Shown here in pieces: positions 1-5,907 of a DNA stretch of 13,951 nucleotides (its first letter is position 1; each line of letters starts with the position of its first letter). The stretch spans positions 1-13,951 of the forward strand of contig DBVV01000087.1 in assembly GCA_002308795.1 (NCBI GenBank). The letters run 5' to 3'. The notes below the pieces were generated by a model that had not been told where the DNA came from, did not search any database, and saw nothing but the letters and a program-made list of their open reading frames with translations. The stretch comes from Mageeibacillus sp. UBA1255 (GTDB lineage Bacteria > Bacillota > Clostridia > UBA1212 > UBA1255). The position numbers and the translations under genes are program-made.

Positions 1-79
1 GGACAGGGGACAGGTCCCTGTTTCTTCTGCGCCATGCTGACTAAACAGCTGCGAGAAACAGGGACCTGTCCCCTGTCCC
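1..79. repeat. R1: REP-like inverted repeat, full hairpin
   Basis: The left arm (1-24, probably cut by the window edge) begins with the family core and continues CTGTTTC. The right arm (55-78) is its perfect reverse complement, giving 24 bp of stem around a 30-nt loop (25-54). The arm contains two tandem GGGACAG heptamers. It lies downstream of the end of the S66 peptidase gene. The stem is not followed by a T-run on either strand, so it is not a typical Rho-independent terminator. The bases after it (80-123) hold no gene that I can support. Confidence 0.9.
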
Positions 80-123
80 ACATTGCCCGCGTTTATTAAA
101 AGGAGATGAACGCTCTAATAAAG

Positions 124-1200
124 CTAAATAAGGGAATAATCTACGTGCATCGTCCCGCGCGCGGCGCGGACGGTGGCGCATGCGCCTGAAATAAACGGCA
201 TGGCAGGGGGCAGATGGCCAAGATCGGCGTCGAGGATGATCGGTACGCCGTGACCTCCTAAAATGCTCAGAACGGCCTCACGGGGGCCTTCAGAACCGAA
301 TCTGTCATCATACATAAAAGGACGCCCGATGATGAAGCCGGAAACATGGCGGAACCATCCGTTTGACTCAAGCTGCCAGAGCGCACGCCGGATACCCATA
401 GGCGTAAGGTCACACGACTCGAGGAACCATATTATCCCGTCAGAAGCGTAACGCTCACAAAAACCGACGGCATTGTCCCACGGCGTACCGGCAAGGTTGA
501 TAAGGCAATCGAGGCAGCCGCCGATCATACGGCCGGAGAAAATGACAGAGCGGTCATCAATGACCGGAGAGCTGTTTTTGACAAATTGTCCGTCGCACGA
601 AACGGTGCGAATAGAAGCAGGCTCGGTCAGATTGTACGCCTCAAACGGTGTTTCTGGTGTCTTGAGACTTTCTTTTTCCCAAAACGGATAACTGTCGAAT
701 GCCAGTTTTTCACCCCTTAGAAAAGAAAGAGCATCGACCAGAGAGTTGTGAAGCCGTTCCATACCGAACGAAGGCGCATTTGGTCCGTAAATTGCAGCGG
801 TATCACACAGGACAGGGAGCGTGAAAGTCAGATTCGTATTGTCCGAATAACCCATAAACCATCTGGGCACCGCGGTTCGGATATCGTCGAAATCAATATA
901 TGGCAAATCCTCGCACATGGTTTCGCCGCCGCCGCATGAAATAACTGCGCGAAGATCCGGAATGTCAGGACCACTGCCGAGAAAAGCATTGACCTCACTG
1001 CCGCATTTAGCGGGGGTATTGCTCTTGCCGACACCCTCCGCGGCAAAACAGTTCGGACCAAGGCGGGTTTTAAAACCCATCTTTTCGAAACGCCCGACCG
1101 CTGCTTCGAAACAGCTAAGGTATGGCTCTATTGTACAGCCGAATGACGGGGCAATAAATCCGATCGTATCTCCCGGTTTGATGAATTCAGGGTATCTCAT
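124..1200 (-). CDS. S66 family serine carboxypeptidase (LD-carboxypeptidase / MccF-like)
   Basis: A 358-residue protein of the S66 peptidase family, whose members either trim murein tetrapeptides at an L,D bond (LdcA) or cleave peptide-nucleotide antibiotics of the microcin C type (MccF). The start region MRYPEFIKPGDTIGFIAPS is typical. The nucleophile is probably Ser119 in GYSDNT, preceded by the glycine-rich ISCGGGE segment (88-93). The other catalytic residues are probably Glu261 in WFLESCD and His329 in LGHLPP. There is no signal peptide, which fits a cytoplasmic recycling or self-protection role. The start has AAGGAG about 10 nt upstream. It lies 63 nt after bioY on the same strand and is probably the last gene of that transcript. 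The long insert and overall pattern resemble MccF-like proteins more than E. coli LdcA, but the substrate cannot be decided from sequence. Confidence 0.88.
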   Translation of the reverse strand: MRYPEFIKPGDTIGFIAPSFGCTIEPYLSCFEAAVGRFEKMGFKTRLGPNCFAAEGVGKSNTPAKCGSEVNAFLGSGPDIPDLRAVISCGGGETMCEDLPYIDFDDIRTAVPRWFMGYSDNTNLTFTLPVLCDTAAIYGPNAPSFGMERLHNSLVDALSFLRGEKLAFDSYPFWEKESLKTPETPFEAYNLTEPASIRTVSCDGQFVKNSSPVIDDRSVIFSGRMIGGCLDCLINLAGTPWDNAVGFCERYASDGIIWFLESCDLTPMGIRRALWQLESNGWFRHVSGFIIGRPFMYDDRFGSEGPREAVLSILGGHGVPIILDADLGHLPPAMPFISGACATVRAARGTMHVDYSLI

Positions 1201-1263
1201 CTGAGCTGTGCTCCTTTTGAAAATGCTTTATTATCCACTTCTAAACTGTTTATAATCTGTTTT

Positions 1264-1899
1264 TTAAATATGCGCTTTTTCTAACATTGCCGTTAAAGTG
1301 GTGCATACTGCGATCTTTGCCGCGTCTCCGGGCAGGAAGGGAAGCACGCACGTCGCGATCGCGCCTGTCAGGTTTGAACCTGTGATCAGGCAGTACCACG
1401 CGGTTCCTGTCACATACAGCATTATAGTACCCGCAGCGCATAAGGCTATGAGCAAAACCGTCCTTTGAGGCAGTTTCATTTTTGCCTTTTTGTTTTGGCG
1501 AGCTTCGTCCCTGCGTGATCCGGATGAGCGTATAGTCTGGTAGAGACCGCAGACGGCGGCAAGTAATATATATCCTGCGATAAATCCTCCGGTAGGCCCT
1601 GCCATTACTCCGATCCCGCCTTTGAAACCTGCAAAAACGGGGAGCCCGACTATCCCTGCCAGAATATAAATGCATGAAGCACAGCAACCGGCAGCAGGCC
1701 CTGAAATCGTACCCGCAAGCATCACCGCAATCGTTGCAAGCGAGAGAGGGACGTCGCCGATCGGGACGGACAACGGTGCTATAACGCATATCAACGCTCC
1801 GAATGCAGCGGTCAATGTTAGTTTTCTCGTTCGTATTGTCCTGTCCGTTGTCAATCCGGCAGGTTTATTTGTGTTTGTTCCGGTTTTTGTTTCCGTCAT
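1264..1899 (-). CDS. bioY: BioY family biotin transporter, ECF S component
   Basis: A 211-residue integral membrane protein of the BioY family, the biotin-binding S subunit of energy-coupling-factor importers. About six hydrophobic segments are visible. Diagnostic sequence is present: the VGLPVFAGFKGG stretch (about 84-95), GPTGGFIAGY (101-110) and the late PGDAAK (190-195). A basic loop at about 122-147 is longer than usual. No EcfA1/A2/T genes occur in the window, so it presumably shares a housekeeping ECF module or acts alone, as some BioY proteins do. It starts only 4 nt after the tautomerase stop and has no clear ribosome binding site of its own, so translation is probably coupled. No BirA operator was recognised. 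Confidence 0.92.
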   Translation of the reverse strand: MTETKTGTNTNKPAGLTTDRTIRTRKLTLTAAFGALICVIAPLSVPIGDVPLSLATIAVMLAGTISGPAAGCCASCIYILAGIVGLPVFAGFKGGIGVMAGPTGGFIAGYILLAAVCGLYQTIRSSGSRRDEARQNKKAKMKLPQRTVLLIALCAAGTIMLYVTGTAWYCLITGSNLTGAIATCVLPFLPGDAAKIAVCTTLTAMLEKAHI

Positions 1900-1903
1900 T
1901 TTT

Positions 1904-2245
1904 TCAGAAGTTTGTCCCGTTCCAGCCCCAGTCAGCTGTGTGCCTGTATTCTACGTACACGTTTTTTCCGGGGAGACCCGATCTTTTCTCAAGTGTTTCG
2001 CATACTGCCATAGTAAATTTTTCCGAGCCTGCCGGGTTTGCGTTGCCAAGGACGTCAACGGCCACGTATGCTCCGTCGTCGATCTTTTTTCCGCCGAAAT
2101 AGAGCGTATACCCGTCCTGGATGCCGATCATCGTGTACGATTCCGGCTTTCCTATGATCGCCATTGCCGCGCCGATCTCGTTCTTGATGTCATCTTTTTG
2201 GCTTTCTGTGAGTTTTTTGGTTATTCTGACGTCAATAAAGGGCAT
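1904..2245 (-). CDS. MIF-like tautomerase (phenylpyruvate tautomerase-related)
   Basis: A 113-residue protein of the macrophage migration inhibitory factor branch of the tautomerase superfamily. These small trimeric enzymes use the N-terminal proline, exposed after Met removal, as general base on enol/keto substrates. Pro2 is present (MPFIDVRITKKL). The length matches the family, and the C-terminal WGWNGTNF resembles the MIF tail. The start is supported by AAAGGCGG about 8 nt upstream. It is first in a leftward transcript with bioY 4 nt downstream. The physiological substrate in bacteria is generally unknown, and the link to biotin uptake is only positional. Confidence 0.85.
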   Translation of the reverse strand: MPFIDVRITKKLTESQKDDIKNEIGAAMAIIGKPESYTMIGIQDGYTLYFGGKKIDDGAYVAVDVLGNANPAGSEKFTMAVCETLEKRSGLPGKNVYVEYRHTADWGWNGTNF

Positions 2246-2307
2246 TTTGTTTACCGCCTTTCTGTTTTTTCCGGCGGCAGGGTCATAGACCGGCCGCTCC
2301 AGTTTTT

Positions 2308-2335
2308 ATTATACAACTATATTAGGTAATTTAAA
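2308..2335 (-). promoter_or_regulatory. Predicted sigma-70 type promoter of tautomerase-bioY
   Basis: Read on the minus strand, TTTAAA (2335-2330) is separated by 16 nt from a perfect TATAAT (2313-2308). It lies about 60 nt upstream of the tautomerase start. The -10 is excellent and the -35 is moderate (4 of 6). Confidence 0.6.
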
Positions 2336-2379
2336 AGAGCGGTCTGGATGGTGAGACGGGAGTGCAGTGGGGTTGGTGT

Positions 2380-2435
2380 GGGACGGGGGACAGGTCCGTG
2401 TTTTGCAATCAAAACACGGACCTGTCCCCCGTCCC
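2380..2435. repeat. R2: REP-like inverted repeat, perfect 25-bp hairpin
   Basis: The arms at 2380-2404 and 2411-2435 are perfectly complementary over 25 bp, with a 6-nt loop GCAATC. Compared with the other copies, the sixth base of the core is G instead of A, and the opposite arm carries the matching C, so pairing is kept. The stem extends imperfectly outward: GGTTGGTG (2371-2378) pairs with CACCGACC (2444-2451) with one wobble, and 2360-2370 partly pairs with 2452-2459. It lies between two diverging promoters and so terminates neither gene. Confidence 0.95.
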
Positions 2436-2490
2436 ATTGCCCCCACCGACCCGCTGCTCTAACTAACCTTCCGGCAGGCACGTGTTTCAC

Positions 2491-2519
2491 TTGAATAATC
2501 CCAAAAATAATGTTAACAT
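2491..2519 (+). promoter_or_regulatory. Possible promoter of the lipoprotein gene
   Basis: TTGAAT (2491-2496), a 17-nt spacer and TAACAT (2514-2519) lie about 95 nt upstream of the lipoprotein start. Both hexamers match consensus at four of six positions, so this is a moderate candidate. Confidence 0.4.
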
Positions 2520-2612
2520 ATGCGTGAAAAACAAATCATAAGCTTCGGCAGGGCGGGAAGGAAAAAATGATCGACGCCCGGTATGAAGGCTGGATCGAAG
2601 GGAGAACGGTAT

Positions 2613-3194
2613 ATGAAAAAAATAGCAATCGTTGTCGCTGCACTTATTATGTTAGCTGCACTGTTTACTGGATGCGCCGATAACAGGCCGGACAGCGAAA
2701 AGATCATTGGCACCTGGACAGGCGAAATGGATATGACAAAAATGATGAACGACTCGTTCGGAACGATGCTCGGAAGAGACTTTAAAGTCGACTCTTTCAA
2801 GTTTTCGATGTCAATGACATTCCGGAAGGATGGAACGTGCGTCCAGGAAGTAGATAAAGAATCTGTTCAGGATGCTTTCGAAAGGATCAAAACTCCTCTG
2901 AAAGAAGCGCTGCAGGAACTGGCATCGGTGATCGGAAGGAACGTTGACGAACTCCTGGATTCGATGTTTTCGGTCGATGAAATGGCGGATAATTTCAATA
3001 ACACGGTAAAATATAAGATCGAAGACGGAAAACTCTATTTTTCAAACACCGGCGAAGACGAAATTAACAGCGAAACTTATACAACGTACAAGTTTGAAGA
3101 CGGAAAGCTGATATTTACCGGAGTTGAAGGAGCAGATGCCTCGTACAATCCTTATTTAAACATGTTCCCGATGACGTTTGTCAGGAAAAAGTGA
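2613..3194 (+). CDS. Putative lipoprotein, lipocalin-like fold possible
   Basis: A 193-residue exported lipoprotein. The N-terminus MKKIAIVVAALIMLAALFTGC is a classic lipoprotein signal peptide, with the lipobox LFTGC and the lipidated cysteine at residue 21. The mature part begins with a charged linker and then IIGTWTGEMDMT. Later FRKDGTC and two similar strands, IEDGKLYF and FEDGKLIF, suggest a beta-rich, lipocalin-like domain such as those in small Clostridia lipoproteins. A helical region (about 80-125) lies between. The in-frame ATG at 2583 is rejected because the signal peptide starts at 2613 and GAAGGGAG lies about 8 nt upstream of it. The 3' end overlaps the convergent GNAT gene by 14 bp. 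No function can be assigned. Confidence 0.8.
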   Translation: MKKIAIVVAALIMLAALFTGCADNRPDSEKIIGTWTGEMDMTKMMNDSFGTMLGRDFKVDSFKFSMSMTFRKDGTCVQEVDKESVQDAFERIKTPLKEALQELASVIGRNVDELLDSMFSVDEMADNFNNTVKYKIEDGKLYFSNTGEDEINSETYTTYKFEDGKLIFTGVEGADASYNPYLNMFPMTFVRKK

Positions 3195-3702
3195 ACGAGG
3201 CAACGGTAATTTCGTACGCGATGCGGGGCTTATTGCTGCCGATCATAACGCCTCCGCGCTCTGAAAAACCGAGCTTTGAAAGAAGCGAACGCATAGGTCG
3301 GTTTGCGTCGTGTGTGTCAATACGAAGATGGCCTCCTGACCGGTTGATTGCCCACCGGATGCAAAACGTGCCTATCCCTCGCTCCGACCGGTCGGATGCG
3401 ATGCGGTGGACAACGCCGTAGGGGAGCGCGCTAAGCCAGCTGCCGTCCGTGATAGTGCGGTAGTCTGGCTCCGGTTCCGGGCCGAAATCAAAATAAAAAG
3501 TGCCTATTACGCGATCATCTTTTTCCGAGATGCACACATAGCTTTTATTTTTAACGATATCAGATCGTATCAGCGATTCCGGAGGCCAATTGTCTGCGCC
3601 CCACTGGTCGGGATTGCCTTCTTTTGCCATGAACGACCTCGCCGATTCGTATATTTTCATTATTTGCGGGATATCCGCTTCATCTGTATGTCTTATATAC
3701 AT
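3181..3702 (-). CDS. GNAT family N-acetyltransferase
   Basis: A 173-residue protein with the GNAT acetyl-CoA-dependent acyltransferase fold. It starts IRHTDEADIPQIMKIYESAR, the usual first strand and helix. Motif A is at about 97-117, with the pyrophosphate loop SERGIG. It is followed by HLRIDTHDANRPM and LLSKLGF (about 125-146), which contribute the later acetyl-CoA-binding elements. This arrangement is common in Bacillota GNAT proteins of unknown substrate. GGGAGG lies 8 nt upstream of the ATG. The gene converges on the lipoprotein gene and overlaps its last 14 bp. It sits 88 nt downstream of the DUF362 gene on the same strand and may be cotranscribed with it. Confidence 0.88.
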   Translation of the reverse strand: MYIRHTDEADIPQIMKIYESARSFMAKEGNPDQWGADNWPPESLIRSDIVKNKSYVCISEKDDRVIGTFYFDFGPEPEPDYRTITDGSWLSALPYGVVHRIASDRSERGIGTFCIRWAINRSGGHLRIDTHDANRPMRSLLSKLGFSERGGVMIGSNKPRIAYEITVASFTFS

Positions 3703-3790
3703 TGACCGCGCCTCCCGACGCGTTTTGACTTTTTGAGATCGCCTTTTGTGTGCCTGTGCGTTTCAGATCAGGTGCTGCGGCAACGAAACG

Positions 3791-4783
3791 TCAGTATACG
3801 AACGGGACAACTCCTTCTACCGCTGCAGCCGGTGTGATGCGTGTGTCGTCGTTGTCAATGTCGATAAGGATGTATTTGTCGTTGCCCATCATAAGTTCTT
3901 TCATATAAGTGAGCTGCCTGATTCCGTGCCTTGTTTCGATACGTTCTACCATTGCCCGTCTGTCGTTCGTGCCAAGGGCATAGATGAGATCAACGCATGC
4001 CTGGTCGGCGGCGAGTATATCGGTCGATGCGATGATCCCGACGTTTGGTGTGACAACGGGCTTCGCTGCGCAGCCTTCGCAGTCGCATGATACTGACATG
4101 TTGCGCATAACGTTGACGTATGTGATCTGTTTCCCGAAGTGGTCGATAGTCGCTTTGGTCGATTCGGTCATTCGCTCCATAAATTCTTCTTTTGCGATGT
4201 CCCACATATTGTCCTGGCCTGGTGTCGTGTGGATCATTGCTTTGCCTACGCGTCCGTCCGCGCATCCGATCCCTATGTTTTTGTTCGATCCGCCGAATCC
4301 GCCCTGTGTGTGTCCTTTGAAGTGGGTGAGGGCGACAAGTGAGTCGTAGCCAAGCAGGTGGCTGCCGACGGTCATGTGGTCAAACCATTTCCCGCCTTTT
4401 ACCGGCAGGTCGGCGGTTCCTTCTTCGTCCAGGATGTCAACGTTTGCGAACGTCCACCCGTTTATCTTTAGTGTTTCGCGGTGGAGCTCGGTGGTATACC
4501 TGTCACCTTCGTAATATGAGTTTGTTTCGACGATGTTTGCGCCTGGTATTTCGGTTTCCAGCAGGTGTTTTACCCAAGGCCGCGGGATGATGTTGGGACC
4601 GTTTTTTTCGCCTGTGTGGAGTTTTACAGCTACTTTTCCGCGGATATTGGCGCCGATTTTTTTGTATATCCTGGCCAGCCCTTCCTTTGACAGATCACGT
4701 GTGAAGTATACTATCGATTCGTTTCCGGTGCGTTGTTCGTATGGTATGTAGCGGTTTCCGCTTGTTCCGGGTCTTGCTTTCAT
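3791..4783 (-). CDS. DUF362 domain-containing protein (without ferredoxin domain)
   Basis: A 330-residue protein of the DUF362 family, found mainly in anaerobes. Its biochemical role is not established, although relatives are often fused to 4Fe-4S domains. Visible family sequence includes KVAVKLHTGEKNGPN, the LTHFKGHTQGGFGGSNKNIGIG stretch and the late STDILAADQACVDLI. There is one cysteine cluster, CDCEGC, but no ferredoxin domain, unlike the second DUF362 gene at 11549. The ATG at 4822 would give 13 extra residues translated from repeat R3 (HLSPVP). The ATG at 4783 is preferred because GAGAGGAAG lies 6 nt upstream. No signal peptide is seen. Confidence 0.85.
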   Translation of the reverse strand: MKARPGTSGNRYIPYEQRTGNESIVYFTRDLSKEGLARIYKKIGANIRGKVAVKLHTGEKNGPNIIPRPWVKHLLETEIPGANIVETNSYYEGDRYTTELHRETLKINGWTFANVDILDEEGTADLPVKGGKWFDHMTVGSHLLGYDSLVALTHFKGHTQGGFGGSNKNIGIGCADGRVGKAMIHTTPGQDNMWDIAKEEFMERMTESTKATIDHFGKQITYVNVMRNMSVSCDCEGCAAKPVVTPNVGIIASTDILAADQACVDLIYALGTNDRRAMVERIETRHGIRQLTYMKELMMGNDKYILIDIDNDDTRITPAAAVEGVVPFVY

Positions 4784-4802
4784 AATTCTTCCTCTCTTTC
4801 GT

Positions 4803-4818
4803 GGGACAGGGGACAGGT
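4803..4818. repeat. R3: single-arm REP-like copy upstream of DUF362
   Basis: GGGACAGGGGACAGGT is followed by GC instead of CC, and no opposite arm is recognisable nearby. Relative to the leftward DUF362 gene it reads ACCTGTCCCCTGTCCC, ending 19 nt before the start codon and immediately upstream of the ribosome binding site. Confidence 0.85.
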
Positions 4819-4883
4819 GCATGACCCGACCCTTAACGCGTTCGGCAAAGGGGACCTTTCAGGGGTTCGACTTTGCTTGATCA

Positions 4884-5483
4884 TTAAAGTGCTTCTGATA
4901 TTGCCCTCAGGAGTTGGCTGTATTCGGTAAATGACGGTATCTCCGGATTGGCAGCTATTATTGCGGGGGTACTGCGAAACAGGAATCCGGCCTTGCCGGC
5001 ATATATCATTTCGAGGTCGTTGTAACTGTCGCCGACTGCGATAGTATCGTATCCGATCGTCTGCAGCGCTCGAACTGTTGTCAATTTTGTATTTTGGGTT
5101 CTGAGTTTGTATCCGGTTATTTCGCCGTCCGGGCCTATCGTCAATGAGTTGCAGAATATTGTCGGCATTCCTAATTTTTTCATAAGAGGTAGCGCGAATT
5201 CTTCGAATGTATCGCTGAGAATTACAGTTTGGCTCATTGTGCGCAGGCGCGTTAGAAAGCGTTTTGCTCCTGGAAGCGGATCGATTCCTGAAATTACGTT
5301 TTGTATTTCTTTTATTCCTAATTTGTGCTCTTTCAACAGGTTCAGACGCCAAGTCATCAGTTTCCCGTAGTCGGGTTCATCTCTTGTAGTACGTCTGAGT
5401 TCTTTGATCCCGGTGGCTTCGGCAAAAGCTATCCATATTTCTGGCACAAGTACTCCTTCAAGGTCGAGGCAAATAATGTTCAA
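4884..5483 (-). CDS. thrH: ThrH-type HAD phosphatase (phosphoserine phosphatase / homoserine phosphotransferase)
   Basis: A 199-residue HAD-superfamily enzyme of the ThrH type. In Pseudomonas, ThrH dephosphorylates phosphoserine and can transfer phosphate to homoserine, linking serine and threonine synthesis. Motif I is CLDLEGVLVPE with nucleophile Asp7. Motif II is VILSDTFEEF (Ser90). Lys133 is a candidate motif III lysine. Motif IV is GDSYNDLEM with Asp152 and Asp156. The length matches the family (about 200). No ATG fits: the frame remains open upstream to 5558, but this would translate repeat R4. The TTG at 5483 gives the family-typical N-terminus MNIICLDLEG and has AAGAAGG about 9 nt upstream. 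The DUF362 start lies 100 nt downstream. Confidence 0.9.
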   Translation of the reverse strand: MNIICLDLEGVLVPEIWIAFAEATGIKELRRTTRDEPDYGKLMTWRLNLLKEHKLGIKEIQNVISGIDPLPGAKRFLTRLRTMSQTVILSDTFEEFALPLMKKLGMPTIFCNSLTIGPDGEITGYKLRTQNTKLTTVRALQTIGYDTIAVGDSYNDLEMIYAGKAGFLFRSTPAIIAANPEIPSFTEYSQLLRAISEAL

Positions 5484-5510
5484 ATCTAACAACCTTCTTT
5501 CTATATAAGC

Positions 5511-5549
5511 GGGACAGGGGACAGGTCCGTGTTTCGGATGGGTCGAAAC
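5511..5549. repeat. R4: single-arm REP-like copy in the thrH leader
   Basis: The core occupies 5511-5528, followed by GTGTTTCG. A short stem GTTTCG/CGAAAC (5531-5536 and 5544-5549) remains, but the rest of the right arm is missing, so this looks like a truncated hairpin. Relative to thrH it reads GGACCTGTCCCCTGTCCC, ending 27 nt before the TTG start. A 9-bp direct repeat CTATATAAG flanks it at 5501-5509 and 5559-5567. Confidence 0.85.
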
Positions 5550-5574
5550 CAGTCGCACCTATATAAGTACAGTT

Positions 5575-5604
5575 ATTATATAAGACATGAATATGAAAAT
5601 TCAA
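5575..5604 (-). promoter_or_regulatory. Predicted promoter of thrH
   Basis: On the minus strand TTGAAT (5604-5599) is followed after 18 nt by TATAAT (5580-5575). Transcription would begin near 5568, so R4 lies in the leader. An inverted repeat, ACATGAAT (5585-5592) and ATTCATGT (5616-5623), brackets the -35 and could be an operator. That role is inferred. Confidence 0.5.
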
Positions 5605-5686
5605 GCGCTTTTAGCATTCATGTATATGACGTTATTATATTGATGATATTGAGTTGATGTGTGGAGGATTTTTAAGGAAAGGATTG

Positions 5687-5750
5687 GCGGGACAGGGGAC
5701 AGGTCCGTGGGCCTAGAGCCGAGGGCACACGGACCTGTCCCCTGTCCCGC
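5687..5750. repeat. R5: REP-like inverted repeat, full hairpin beside the transposase gene
   Basis: The arms at 5687-5709 and 5728-5750 are perfectly complementary over 23 bp, around an 18-nt loop. The bases following the core are GTG, matched by CAC on the other arm, whereas R1 has CTG matched by CAG. It ends 36 nt before the -35 of the transposase promoter, the position expected for a REP element next to its RAYT gene. Confidence 0.95.
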
Positions 5751-5786
5751 ACAATGATTATTGCCCGGCGCCAAAAACAAAACAAC

Positions 5787-5815
5787 TTGACATTGCCCGG
5801 CGTTTGTGGCAAAAT
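5787..5815 (+). promoter_or_regulatory. Predicted promoter of the transposase gene
   Basis: A perfect TTGACA (5787-5792), a 17-nt spacer and CAAAAT (5810-5815) are present. Transcription would begin near 5822, downstream of the GTG at 5806, which argues against that GTG as start. Confidence 0.6.
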
Positions 5816-5907
5816 ACAAACACAATTTATCTGACCTTCACCGTAGTATTTTAATTGACGCCGCACTTTTAGAGGAAGATAAAAACTGCTCTCAGGGGGT
5901 GGCCGTC

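Larger units (their letters stand above)
2246..2612. other. Divergent intergenic region with two promoters and R2
   Basis: This 367-nt gap separates the leftward tautomerase/bioY transcript from the rightward lipoprotein gene. It holds a leftward promoter candidate (2308-2335), the R2 hairpin and its imperfect extension (2360-2459), and a rightward promoter candidate (2491-2519). A short open frame from ATG 2567 sits after a GGAAGG stretch, but it overlaps the lipoprotein start in another frame and is not supported. Confidence 0.7.
5484..5907. other. Intergenic region between thrH and the transposase
   Basis: This 424-nt stretch holds R4 (5511-5549), a leftward promoter candidate for thrH with a flanking palindrome (5575-5623), the complete R5 hairpin (5687-5750), two copies of ATTGCCCGGCG (5760-5770 and 5792-5802), and the rightward transposase promoter candidate (5787-5815). 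An open frame from GTG 5806 joins the transposase frame but overlaps the promoter and lacks family similarity. Nothing else is supported. Confidence 0.7.

Noticed and set aside
55..79. R1, R2, R5 and R8 hairpins as Rho-independent terminators
   Set aside because: No T-run follows the stems, R2 lies between diverging genes and R5 lies upstream of a promoter.
80..90. ATTGCCC as a conserved flank of the hairpins
   Set aside because: It follows R1, R2 and R5 closely, but the same 7-mer also appears several times inside ordinary genes, so the association is not convincing.
106..190. Small open frame starting at ATG 106 after AAAAGGAG
   Set aside because: The GGAG abuts the ATG with no spacer, and the 27-residue product lies antisense to the S66 gene end without any similarity.
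1250..1789. Leftward 179-residue open frame over bioY
   Set aside because: It is an Arg- and Cys-rich shadow of bioY in another frame with no recognisable domain.
2567..2690. Small open frame starting at ATG 2567 after GGAAGG
   Set aside because: Overlaps the lipoprotein start in another frame and gives an unrecognisable peptide.
3791..4783. Iron-sulfur ferredoxin domain in the first DUF362 protein
   Set aside because: Only CDCEGC is present. The spacing does not form a 4Fe-4S ferredoxin motif.
5806..5907. N-terminal extension of the transposase from GTG 5806
   Set aside because: It overlaps the predicted -10, has no ribosome binding site and lacks family similarity. The TTG at 5908 gives the usual MPRTARK start.
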